Source: Vanilla planifolia (Eukaryota > Streptophyta > Magnoliopsida > Asparagales > Orchidaceae). From it: a stretch of DNA of 64,000 nucleotides. The DNA is taken from the NCBI GenBank assembly GCA_023846275.1, contig CM043865.1, positions 32,254,412-32,318,411 of the forward strand. The letters run 5' to 3'. Positions 1-11,990 of this stretch are shown piece by piece. A program made the position numbers and the translations under genes. How positions within the stretch are numbered: position 1 is the stretch's first letter; every line of letters begins with the position of its first letter. The notes beneath the pieces are model-generated. The model made no database searches, was not told where the DNA came from, and saw nothing but the letters and a program-made list of their open reading frames with translations.

Positions 1-1741
1 TTTAAAATCTTTGGGGGCTTTCTCATTAGCTCAAACGGAAGGAAGTAATATTTGTGTGTGCCGTGTGTAAAAAGTGTGAGAAATGGCACCCAGTTGGGAA
101 TGCTGCACTCCTGCTGCAAGTTTTTTTTCTCAAAGAAGAAGCATGATACTCCTTGAGCCACTCATCAACTGAGTCGTGATGCCCTTGCAACTGAGAAGAA
201 AATAGTGAGACAATTCCCCTACTAAAGGTACTCTGTCAAAGAAGAAATTTTATGGCCTTCCTCAACCCACATAACTTTAAAAACGAGGAGCTATTGTTTC
301 TAAGATTAAATAGGTAAGCAATTTTCACACCTTTGAAGAGAAAGAAATAGAATACTTTAAAACAGAAGGCCTTCGGGAAAGAAATCTTAAACACCATGGA
401 GGGAATGGAGGTTGAAATCAAGCACCTTCATGAGGACTCCAAGAGTAAGAGAGGTTTGTATGCATTTTGGAAGGATAATGGAAATGCCAAAGGGGATACT
501 CAGCTGATGAATTAAGAGCATTTGAATGTAAAAAGACCCCTCAAAGCAAATGCATATCAAGCATTAAACATGCAGCAGGAAGACAGCAGGAGCATGTAAT
601 AATGCCAAAGAGTATAGTAATTAATACTTTTGCATAAGAAGACAGCAGCTAGCATGCAGAATATTCAGGGAGCTGCTAGCCAAGAGTTGCATAAGAATAG
701 TAATAAATTCACCTCTGGAGCATTAGATGAGTATCCAATCTCTTATTCTCTCCTCTCAATGAATAATGCTTTGCATTTGGGAGGTGAAACACAATATTCT
801 AGACTCTTGTTCTCACCTAATGCCCCAACATACCTCTTGTCTGTGCAACTTGGATACTGCCAATTTTGAGTCAAGTTGCAACAGTGCATGATACAGTGGC
901 TGGCACTAGTCCCTCAAGCACTCCCCAAACAGTTCATCCACAAGTTGCTGTGTTTGGGGGAAGATAAATCCTTGGGATAAGAAACTAAGTTGAAAAGTCC
1001 TCCGCTTTATCTTCATTTCTTTATGAATGCATGAGTTATCATCTTGGATGAGTGAAGGTGAATAAAGTTGAGGCCTCATTGGAATCAGTCTTTGAGAGTG
1101 ACATGATACTAGATGTGCAAAACCAGCCTGCATGGTGGCCAATAGTCAGATCACAAGGAAGCATGAAATGGATCGCTAGGAGGAAGAGGAAAAAGGTTTG
1201 TTCACCAGAACATGGCATTGGGTTCAACATCAATAGCCAAGGATGACAAAGCTGACGGCAAAGTCAAAGTTAAATCTTGATGAAAACTAGAATGAGGACA
1301 AAAGCACAACCTATATCTTCCTTGGAGGAAATCTCCTATGTACATATGCACCTCATCACCTTCAAGTTTCGAGTTGATGGCCAAAATTGGAATCTTCTTT
1401 TTCTATTATTCCTTTGGTCCAAAGAGAAACCCTAACTATTTACTAAAATGTCATCTTCTAAATAAGTAATAATAAAAAAACTAACAAAGATAAAAACGAA
1501 CAAAAAGATGCACAAACAAAACAAGAAGTTCATATATTTCATAAATAACCCATTACAATCCAATAACATCCAATAACACTAATAAACCCAAATAAACTCT
1601 ATAAAAGCTCTTGCTTGTGATCTGGCTAATAGTCTATGATGAAATTATACCCCTTGCATTTTGAACTCGACTGAATCTGCTTGATGTGCTACATCAGCCT
1701 TAATAACATAGCTTTAACACAAGTGAATTCCATATACATTT
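1..1741. other. Non-coding or unrecognised AT-rich DNA
   Basis: Several 60-80 codon open frames occur on both strands, but none has a recognisable family signature, a conserved splice structure or a convincing start. The base composition is a little less AT-rich than farther right. It may be decayed retroelement sequence linked to the relic at 1742-1996, but I cannot show that. Confidence 0.4.
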
Positions 1742-1996
1742 TTGTCATGGAATTACACAAGAAATGGAGTACATGGAGGGATTCAAATCATCGATGTTAG
1801 TGACAAGCAAATCATATTCCCTAAGACTGTTTCCTCCATTCCAATATGGGCAAGATTGTTGAAATTGCCATTGTATTGTTGGGATTTCCAATCTCGTGTG
1901 AATTGGATTGAGGATTGGCTTGAGAATAGACTTTTCTTTATTGGTTATTTACGGAGTGCAACTCTTATGTCAAAATTTGTGTATAACTTGACTTGA
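1742..1996 (+). pseudogene. Possible relic of a DUF4283-type retroelement gag-like domain
   Basis: The 84-codon frame contains the run SSIPIWARLLKLPLYCW, then a segment ending near RSATLMSKFVYNLT. This resembles the core of DUF4283, in which a line such as 'vPVWVrl.gLPLhyW' is followed by an isoleucine/glycine-rich helix and a conserved 'tra..laRv.Ve' strand. DUF4283 occurs in plant LINE and related retroelement proteins, normally followed by a CCHC knuckle. No knuckle or reverse transcriptase was seen downstream, and the frame closes soon after the motif, so if the call is right this is a fragment. The similarity is from memory of the family and covers only about 50 residues. Confidence 0.4.
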
Positions 1997-4900
1997 CAAA
2001 ACCTCTTAAAGCAAGAAATTAGACTATAGACCCTCATAATCAAATCTTTAAACAATTCAAACAAGAAAGCTTTATTGGTCTTCTTTTATCATGAATAGGT
2101 TGGAGACCTTATGCACTAATGCTACAAAACTTATGGAAAGGAACTAGCCCATAGAGGGTCTCATCAACAAAAGAGTGGTGTGCAATAGATTAAGGTGTAG
2201 TACATGACCAACGAATGAGTGGAGGGGCTACAACTTTGTGCAAGCACTAATACACTAGGTGAGAGTCTCAATGATGTGAAGGAGGCAATTAGCCAAAGTG
2301 ATGCTAAGAATGCTAAACCTTATAGCCAAGCTAAAGACCACAATGATAATTCTCAAGAGGAAATAAATGAGAACAAAGAATAGGTTTTAGACCCATAAAC
2401 TATGGCAGCAAGTCCAATGAAGTGACAGTCCTCGAGCAAGCGAAGGTGATGGGACAAATGACAAAGAAGATTACCAACTATGGTGTTTCATGTGGGAGTG
2501 AGAGATGACAATAGATTCAATAAGGAGATATTACATAAACAAAGCTTATGATGAAAAATAAGCACACACACTAGCAACATAGCACCTTGATCAACGATTC
2601 TAGCATGGTAGACGATCTTTTATGTGGGAAAGGTGTTGAGTCCCATAAGCCCAAATAACAAGGTGAGATTTTGATGATAACAAAGCACTTAAAATATTCT
2701 TTGCAATAATGTAATTTCTTATCTAGTGGTTGAGTTTCAAGTTGCATATTAGACAATTAGAAAGTCATCTATATTCAATGCAGTTAAAAGAGCTTGAGCA
2801 CAACATTCAAATAATGCATTAACCAGCTCAAAGAAGTGGAACGTGATGTGAAACTCTAAGAAAGATAAAGCATAAGTACAAGTGACAAAACTTCAAAGAC
2901 CTTATGTAAGCGATTAAATCTTATTTATCTTTGTTGGAACAAAAACTACTTTCGCTTGCAAACTTACACACTTATGCACATATGTTTTATTCTCAAAAGT
3001 GCATTTAGACATAATTAGAATTCTTACTCTAATAGCCTAAATTAATATAAAAAAATGTATAAATTAACCTAGAATGCTCAATGCTACATTTTACTTAAGG
3101 TAATAAAAAAATAAAATTGAATGTCGGGTCATGTAAGAAATCATGCCAGTGCTCTAAATACATATTTTTGCTAGTGATCCACATAAGACCTAAGTCCTTA
3201 TCATATTAAACCTTTCCTAACATTGTCTTTGAATCTTAAAATATGTTTTTATATATATTATTAAAAATAATTCATGCATTATTATATTCTCTTCAAAATT
3301 CTCAAAAATGTTTTAAAAAAGTTAAGTGGCAAATTGAAAGCACGTGCATGCACAAAATAAAGTCTATTGCATATGAGCAGACACAAGCCTTGTCCAACTT
3401 CTGCTAAGCATGGGTAGATCTAAGGTACGTTCGATTGAAATTTGTTGAGTAAGCGTGGACCCGAGATATATGCTTCCTAAGTCAATAGCATGCATGGACT
3501 AAAGAAACGCAAACAGTATGTTGTATGTAGACCAAAGGAATGCCTATAGTACATCATCACCGACCAGCAGTACACCTAGTTCATTTGCATGCAAGTAATA
3601 ACTAGCAAATTTAAACGTTGGTATAAGAGAATTTGATGTGCATCGGTTTCTAAACATTCTTCAAATGTTCGTATGAACATTTAGGACTCTTGTAAACTTA
3701 TTAATGGTTATATTACACTTATATAATATTTAAATAACAAAATTAGGATAACACTCAAAAAATAATCGCTTCGAAAATACCTAAAAAAATCTGCAGTGTA
3801 TGATATATATTCTCCCCCTTATACTATTGTCTTCACCAGCACTTTGAAAGGAGTTGTTAACCTTCTATTGCTGCTTCAACAATTGCATAACCATTGGGAG
3901 GGCGAAGTTATGCATTTTTCATATCTCAAAATAATCTTCCTCTTTGCTATTGTATTTTTAAACTCAATGGGAGGAAATCAAGACATTGCCCTTCTATTAT
4001 TCTAAGTTTCATTGAATTAGGAGAAAACCAAAGCCCAAACCTCCAACAGCTGTACAAGATGATAGATCTATTCGAAGAACCTAAGGTGCATTGTTGAGGT
4101 TCATATCACTCACCGATTTTATCACGCAACACTCTCTCCACATATAGCTCTTGCTCAACTTGGGTTTACATGTTTAATTCCTATTGTTGTTGCTTTTATA
4201 TGTTTTAATTTTTCAAGGTTGCTGAGTTGAAAATTATGGAATTATCTTTAGTAAGGTTGCTTCATATGAGGGTTAGATTTAAGCCTTAAAAAATCAAGAG
4301 AGGTTAGAGCTTAGCCTATGTAAAAGCTTAAATTAGATTTAAGTTTGCAAAAAATAAAGAAAGGTTAGAGCATAGCCTAAGTAAAAGTTTTTGATTATAT
4401 TTGAAAATGCAAAAAATCAAGAAGAGGTTAGCGTTGAACCTAACAAAAAGCCAAATAGGGGGTCAAATATTAGCCCAAGGAAAAACTTACGAGATTATGT
4501 TTCAGCCTAAAAAAAAAATTATATTTGTATTGGTTCCTCTACCATTTGTTACAAAGGAATTGAAAAAGAAAGTATAGACTCAAGCCAATTAATTGAGAGT
4601 AGACATAGGTTCAATTAAGCACAAGCCGAATCACTTAAAAACATTTAGTGCACATTTACTTAGTCTTTTCTTATTTGTGGATAGATGCATTAAATTAAAA
4701 CACATTAAAGCCAGATTGTACTTGAATAATAAATTTTGAACAAGAATTTTGAAAACAATGCTTGCCAAGTTCACCATCTCCCTCTTAGAAATATTTGACT
4801 ATACAAAAGCTTCCATTCAAGCATATCTAAATCCCAAAGAACCCTCTTCCAAGTACTACAACAACTCTATTGTGCGTGAATTGCAAAATTTTGTGATGTT

Positions 4901-7900
4901 CAATGTTCCAAAGTCAAAAAAAAGTGCATGGTACTCTCAACAACTCTTTATCCCCTCAAATTCCCACTTGAGGAAGTGCCCTGAAGACTTCGGGCATGGA
5001 AGCGATAATTTCTTGCACAAACCTATATTTGATCGTCGTCACCACTTTGTTTTTTGTTTAGAAAGGTGGTTGAAATGCCAACTATTTTCACCATCTTGAT
5101 GAATGATTTTTTCCTCCCTAATCATGCATTGGGATCCCTCTCCACTCATTGGAGATGAATAAAACCTTTTGTTCATAAGGTTTCTCCTTTCAATGTAGAT
5201 TTCATAGCATAATCAACGATTAGCACATTTGTCTATTACAATAATCAAGATTATTTGAGGTATACTTGATCTATGCTAAGCTTTTCAAGGATTAGAGTAC
5301 ACCCTCTCCCTTGTTTTGATCCTCATTTTGTGCATATGCAGCGTATTTTTGTAATTTCAGCATTGGTTGCTTATTTTAAAGGTGCATCATTTTCATGGGA
5401 AAAACTTTATGATAGAAGACTGTTAAAGATACACTATGAACTATACCTATATTTGTTAGCTTGGATTTTGCAACATTGAAAAAAATATTTGCAATTGTCA
5501 TTACAAACAAGAATTTGCATTTCTCATGTCAACAAAAACATCTAGTGATGTTATGGTTCAAAAATTAGAAATATGGAAAGCAACTCTAATAGATGTAAGC
5601 ATCAACCAATTGCTTCTATAACATGATACTTCTATGAAATAACATCACATGAAAGAAGATGAAGTAGATATCATACGAGTTGTAACTTATTCCAAGTAAG
5701 AATTACTTCATGTAATAACTACAATAGAGAAAAAGCTTTAGCATGTATTCACATAAATAAAAACAAAATATCCAAAATTAAAAGGGACAAATGACTAATT
5801 AGTTACTTTGGGAATGTTTGTTGGTAGGGAACACCGATATCAAACAAGAAATTACTCAGTGTAATACTATCAATAGACCAAAACATTTAGCATATTTTCA
5901 CCAATCTATCATTTCAATAGATTGCCAACAAATTAAGGGATTCAGTAAGCACAAACAAAAACAAAAAGAAGAAATGATGCAAAACTAGAAGGTATTGAAG
6001 ACCAATTAGTTGCTTTTGGACAATAAATGGGTAAGATTTCAATGATTTCATCCCCAACTTAGATCCAATACAAATTATTTGGTCTGCAAAAGAAATTTGA
6101 TCATGTTGCGTTTGCCCAAGAGCTGATTTTATACCATGACATATCAGATATTTGTGTTAACTTGGAACCCATGTATCCTTAAGAATTATTATATTAAGAT
6201 AGTAGAAAAAATATGTCAATAGATATATATATATATGTTCCTAAAAATTATTATGCTATGTACAAACTAAATTAAAAATTCTATGTTGCAAGATGCTGAA
6301 TTTATTTTAGGTTTAAAAATTTATTTATCTACTACTGGTAAGAAATTGATTAGCACTTAGGCTACACAATAAGTGCTTGCAATTTTAGAAGTATTAACTA
6401 TTAATGTTAAATCCAGTCAACCTTGTCTCAAATCTGACCTTTCATGACCTTAATAGATTGGATTGCCAATTAGGTTAGATTAAATAATTAAAAAAGGGTT
6501 GATTGGATTGTGTCATGAACCAAGCCATGGATAGGCCTGCTTTTTAATGCAACTGGAAAGGTAATAAGAAGTCATCTCATGAGGACATCATGCTGGATTA
6601 ATGGGAAAAAAAAGGGTTAGTTTGGAGGGTTAGAGGAATTGGTTCATGACCTAACTATAAATAAGCCTACTTCCTAATGCAAAAGGACGGAATACAAAGT
6701 CATCTCACAAACAGAATTTCCTAGACCCTTTTACAAAATGCACAACCACAATTGAAGATTTAATGATTTCAGCAAGTCACTGGTAGTTTCTTAGAACAAT
6801 TTCAAATTCTGTATTTCAATACTATCATGCAATGCTTCAATGAAGTTTAAGAAGATGATCTAAAGAGGAAGGTGGAATTGAGTACAACGCAAATTGGTAT
6901 TTAAAGATATAGTAGCCTTATCAAGCTATTATTTAAAAAGACTACACCACAAAGTAGAGATAATAAGAATATCCAAAAATCGATAATTGCACAAAGAATG
7001 TTTGAAATCATGCCCAAATCAAAATCAATTTGAAATGATTTGAGATGAATCACAATCCAACTTAGTTAGCTAAAACCCAATTTCAAGTTTTAGCCAGATC
7101 ACTAGACATTTGATTAATGGCAGCTAAAATTTAAATAGATAAATATTTACTGAAGTTGGCAATTTCAACATCGTACAAAGACAAAAGCATAAAATCAATA
7201 AGAAAAATTATGGAATTCAAGGTTCAGACATCATAGATGTGCACTTTTTTTTTTCATTTGAATCTGTAAGTATACGTGCATTTCTTATAAACAAAATGAA
7301 AAGATAAGTTAGTAAAGGGTGTGCTCACTTTGCATGCAAAAGTATGTTATAGATTAATGCAAAATTTAAGTCAATAATTTTATTTTTTCAATGGGCTAAA
7401 AATAGATAAGATTTTTTTAGGAGAAAAATTAGGATGTAGTTAATAATAGTCTTTTGTTGAACATTGTAGTTCACGTTCATGTTTTTTACTTAACTATGTT
7501 AGAGGTGATGTAGTATATAGAAAAATGTGTTATGTTTTTTAATTAAAAACTTTCATCCAAATCTTTGTTTTTAAGTTCTCTGTTTTTCCTTTCTCCTACA
7601 TGAAAAGTACTATGTTCGTTTTTCACTTTGTCTATTCCAACAAGGTAGTGAGCTTGAAACAAAAATGACATTTTTTTTTTAATTTTGAGCCTTTGGTATT
7701 CAAGACAAACCAACTCAACACAGTTGAACTCAAGTTCAACTTGATTTGGATACCACCTAAAATCAAAAATTTCAATTTAAAGTCAAAAGTTGAAACACAA
7801 CTCAATATAACCTTTAGTGAAAATTTGTGTCTGCCTTTCAACACCAAACTAATAAGACATGGTTCAGATTAGGATACTAAACGATCTTCTGTACCTACAT

Positions 7901-8262
7901 GTGGTAAGAAAACACGAGTTTACGTAAAAGCAAAGGAAACACTTTCAGTTTTTCGTTCACTGCAACGTGGTGAATTAGCTATTTTGAAACAGATTTCTTC
8001 GCCAACGTAGTCCAAAATTCCTATGAAATTCTATCACAAAGAGGACTATGGTAAATTAGCAACTGATCCCCATCAGACCATGAAGGAAAAGAAAGGGAAG
8101 AAATCAAATAAAGCATCACAATACGAAAATATATCGAATATAATTAGCGTAAAAATTTCTCAAATGATAAAATTCAGCTTGCATAACGATTGCAGCACTA
8201 ACCAAACCCTAGACCAATAAACGGTAAGTGCTGCCATATAAAACGGAAAAGAGGAGATTGTA
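1997..8262. other. AT-rich intergenic DNA without a recognised gene
   Basis: No open frame here carries a family motif I recognise. The longest, a 116-codon frame at 4749-5099 on the plus strand, has no identifiable domain. A short tandem repeat lies at 4270-4445. I looked on the minus strand for the RRM-coding exons expected downstream of the exon at 8269-8395, using the RNP1-type KGFGFV signature, and did not find them. Because it was an eye search, a diverged exon could have been missed. Confidence 0.4.
4270..4445. repeat. Imperfect tandem repeat, about 61 bp period, three copies
   Basis: The core AGGTTAGAGC..AGCCTA occurs at about 4301, 4362 and 4424. Each is preceded by an A-rich AAAAAATCAAGA-like segment and followed by a TAAAAG-like segment. 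The copies differ at several positions, so the array is old. There is no coding sense. A weaker fourth unit may follow around 4450-4510. Confidence 0.6.
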
Positions 8263-8268
8263 TCTCGC

Positions 8269-8395
8269 CTGAGACGAAGAGGTTCGGCGAGGGGTCCGCC
8301 TTAGGTTGAGAGACGGCTGGAGGAGGAGGGGTGAAGGCGGAGATGGAGAAGAATCGCCGGAACCCGGCCCGAGCCGCCGCCAAGGCTTTAGCCAT
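8269..8395 (-). CDS. Putative first exon of a mitochondrial/organelle RRM protein (ORRM2-like), partial
   Basis: From the ATG at 8395 the minus strand encodes 42 residues: an Ala/Arg/Phe-rich amphipathic start (MAKALAAARAGFRRFFS), a Ser/Pro-rich stretch, then PSPNLFVS. That layout fits an organelle transit peptide leading into the first beta strand of an RRM; plant organelle RRM proteins of the At5g54580/ORRM2 kind have a similar presequence followed by NLFVSGLSKRT. The frame then meets CAG|GCGAGA, one base from a perfect GT donor, in the phase needed to continue as Gly-Leu-Ser. A GC-AG intron is therefore possible, or a donor broken by a T-to-C change. The GC-rich composition contrasts sharply with the surroundings. 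The RRM body was not found in the 8.2 kb downstream, so this is either an exon before a very long intron running off the window or a severed fragment. An alternative is a chance GC-rich open frame. Confidence 0.45.
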
Positions 8396-8463
8396 CCCTT
8401 GCTCTTTCCACTCGCTCGACCTCCTCGCAGTTTACTCACTGCCGCAATGTCCAACCTTAGGGA

Positions 8464-8472
8464 TATTTAATA
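8464..8472 (-). promoter_or_regulatory. TATA-like element upstream of the putative organelle-RRM exon
   Basis: On the minus strand this reads TATTAAATA, about 70-78 bases upstream of the ATG at 8395. That spacing would give a leader of roughly 40 nt. In such AT-rich DNA the motif is easily found by chance, so this is only weak support for the exon call. Confidence 0.25.
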
Positions 8473-9669
8473 GTTGCCAGGTATAATTTAGCAATATTAT
8501 TTTTTCCTTCATTAATTGCAAATATAAATACTAAATTATGTATCAAGGCTCCTTTTTTTTGTAATTTAGTATTTTTAAAACAGTAAAAAAAATCAGTTAT
8601 CTCTTAATATTTATAGTTATCATATATTATTTGTTAATGTTACCACTTTAAACTTCATTAGTATGATTTCACTATATTCCCAAATTAATATATGCTACAT
8701 TCCCAAACTAATCATCAAATCAAAAGGTGGTAACTGACATATAAGTTCACTTTTCAGCATAAGAAATCAAATTTTGTATATAATTTACATATTTATTTGT
8801 AATATTTGATGCTTGATTTTAATTTCAAAAGTGTAAAATTAATTTTTAAGCTAATTTTGAACAAAAATAATTTATACATACATAAATTTAAACTTCTTTT
8901 ATAAAAAATTAATTTAATGACATTATCATGTAAAGTTATTTAAATATTTGATCATATTATTTGATTTAAATTATATTATTAACAATTATTATTTAATATC
9001 CAACAAAATAGTTAAACTAAAATAATTTTTAACTATTGTTAAGTTTACATAACATCAAGTTGTTGATTGTGATATTAAAAAAATATTTATATACTATCTA
9101 GACAAACAAAATACATTCTTAATGGAATTAGTTGTATTCTTAGATGTATTTTAAAATCACGCTTTAACAATATGAAAAGTTGTACCAATTGATGTTAATC
9201 GTCCATCATGACACTAAATCTTGAACTGATGTGAACCATAATCCTAGATTGCAACATAATGGCATCCATGGCAATAACAAAATCTATTTATAAAAGAAAA
9301 ATTCTATGCAAGTGCACTTTAGTTATCATTTTTTTACATCATGTTGGAGCAAATATATCTAAAATGTCTTCATTTGTAATAATTCTAAAAGAAGATGAGC
9401 TTTATGAGAATGAATGTTACTTAGACTTCTAATATTTTAAGAGATTCATAGTTCAATTGCAACAGGGACCCAAAAAGATATATTTGAATGAAATTATAAT
9501 ATTTAACCAACAAAAAGAATTATAAATATTATGTAATATTAATATATGTACTTTTTTTATTCAAGATATTTTTTATTTAGATAAAAATTACATAATATTT
9601 TGATATTTGAATATTTGAGTTTGATATAATAAATTTGAGAGATATATTAATTTATTATATATTTCATAA

Positions 9670-9670
9670 T

Positions 9671-9701
<31 letters not shown>
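9670..9701. repeat. Compound (AC)n(AT)n microsatellite
   Basis: Alternating AC dinucleotides run directly into AT dinucleotides. It is a simple-sequence repeat with no coding role. Confidence 0.9.
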
Positions 9702-11339
9702 AGTCATTGATTACTTTCATGCCTATAAATATCAAGTATGATGATAATTGTAATATCTCAACTTTTATTTTATTGTGAAAATGTATTTTAATTCTATAAC
9801 ATATGCTTAATATGATGAATATTTTAATAAGATGAATTTTAATAATTTGAATATAAGAATTTTGTTTGAAAAATTAAAATAGAATTTTTATGACATGTCT
9901 TATAATGTACACTATTGAGCAAATATTTCATAATTTTAAAATAATTATGTTTTAGAAAAAGCTCATCAAGATGATTTTAAAGATGTTTATTTCAATTCAA
10001 TAAAAACTAATTTAAATTTAATATTTTTATGTTATTATTAATATTAATTATTATATATTAATCCTAATATAAGCTTTTAATTCCTAATCCTCCCTTTCCC
10101 TTTGCCTTAAGTTATTTACTGCAAGGTGTGACAAACCTTAATTCCTTCTTAGATCTTGCTTGGGTGACAGCAGAAAGGAAAGGGTTGCAATTTGGTGTTT
10201 TCTCTCCTTCGCATTCAACTTCTCCATTCTTTTTTCCTTGCTCCTCGTCCAATCGGGCATAAGAGCTTCAAATCCTTAACCCCCTCACTTGTATCACCAA
10301 TGGAAATATAAGAAGAGGAGGTTTCACTTATTGTTGTTGGTTTAGATTGTGAAGGAGGTGCTTTTCTTTGATTGTGGAACCAATAGGTACCGCTCCTTAG
10401 CCTGTTTCTAACACATGCCATGAACCTGATGCCGAGGGCGGCGGTAGGCGATTGACTTGAGAAACCAAAACATTGGTGATGGGACTAATAGGAGATTTTA
10501 AATCAGAAGTTAATTGTTCGCTGAAGAAGGAAAGAGGAAGAACCAATGGAATTTAGAGGATTTGATGTGAATCTTGAGGAGAGAAAATAGAGAATAGTGG
10601 TTTTTTAAAACAAAACTGCTGCAGATGTTGAGGAAGAGCCAGGTAAAAAATTGAGTTATTTATTTATCATAAATTTAATTTCATTTAGGTGCTAAAAGAA
10701 ATTGAAAGGTATTGCATTTTATAAGCTTTTTGTTTGTTTAGAAAGCTATGATTAGCTGAGAATTGTGAAATTGCATATGAATGTCATGAAGAATATAATA
10801 GTCTTGAGAAATTTTAATTTATGATATGAAGGATCGAATACATGAGTCTATTTAACAAATAGATCTTCATTACATAAATTATGAGAGTTATTTGAACAAA
10901 TGTTATATAAGTATGTTTGATTATTATAATTTTTCTTAAGTATATTACGATAAGCAAATTACATAATAGTAATTCTGAAATATGACATGTATATTAATAA
11001 AATTTTTGGTAATATGTTTTATGTGATATTAAAATGAATATCAATTTGAGCTATTTATTAACAAATAAGCATGACTTTATAAATCATCATATTGAAAGAA
11101 ATAAAAATTTATAATTTATTAAGATATCATTGTTATAGTATTTGATTTATATTATGTGATATAATATCAAGATTTAACATATCATACTAATAAAAACATG
11201 TTTTCTTATAACATTTTCTCTGTACTTGGGTGTGGTACTTAAGATCATGCAATATTTGTCGTTAATACTTTTATGTCATAAGATTATGTATGATTGTAAA
11301 TTATAGTATGATATAACATAATACTAGATAATATGATAG

Positions 11340-11990
11340 GTTTGGTCACTCGAATCTTTCAGAGAGTTGCTAGCTATTTTTGAATTAATAAAATAGCTAG
11401 GTGTTGGCATGTGATCATTATAAGAGATGTTGTCACTAACTTATCTTAAGATTTTGTTGGGTGGTTATATATTATTTCCAAAATCATACAAGTGCAGATG
11501 ATGTGATATCAATCGATTGATATATGTTAATGTGCAAAGGCTAACTTATTAAAAAACTTCTAATGAATATTAATCTAGATATGTCATGATTTTTGAATAG
11601 GGATAATAATTAAGAGAAAAAATGGCCATAGTTGAGAAAAAACCTAATTATGAATAAAATAAAATAAATAATTTAAAAAACATAATAAGAGAAATAAAAA
11701 ATAAAATAAATAAGATTATTTTCTAGTTATTATTTTGAATGATATAGTTTATTTCATCTTATTTATGTTATTTAATGCTTGACTTATTAAGTTATTATTA
11801 TATTACTTTATTATTTATGATTTATCTATTAAGCTTCCTTGATATTTGTTTTCTGTAGTTACATTATATGTCAGTTAGGTTTATAACTTCGAGATGAGGA
11901 TTAGAGTTGGGTTGAGGGTTTAGGTACATATCAAGCATAGGTATAGTATTTGAACTTGAGACTGAGATTTATAATGTGGATATGATGTTG
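11340..11990 (+). repeat. Diverged dispersed repeat, copy 1 (related to 17240-17890)
   Basis: Matching blocks appear in the same order in both copies: GAGATGTTGTCACTAACTTA here against GAGATGTTATCACTAGCTTA at 17298, followed by related GATGATGTGATAT, GGCTAACTTATT and TCGAGATGAGGATT blocks. The copies are strongly diverged and indel-rich. They could be the 3' part of an old LTR family, but termini were not found. Confidence 0.45.

Noticed and set aside
1052-1246. 64-codon plus-strand frame with a KWIARRKRKK run
   Set aside because: Considered as part of a retroelement gag, but it lies before the DUF4283-like segment rather than after it, and no knuckle is present.
4749-5099. 116-codon plus-strand frame
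   Set aside because: No recognisable family, no signal or membrane segment, AT-rich context. The length is only slightly unusual; not called as a gene.
10080-10660. GC-richer patch with a 68-codon minus-strand frame
   Set aside because: Neither strand gives a recognisable protein. It may be the internal GC-rich part of a decayed LTR, but no ends were found.
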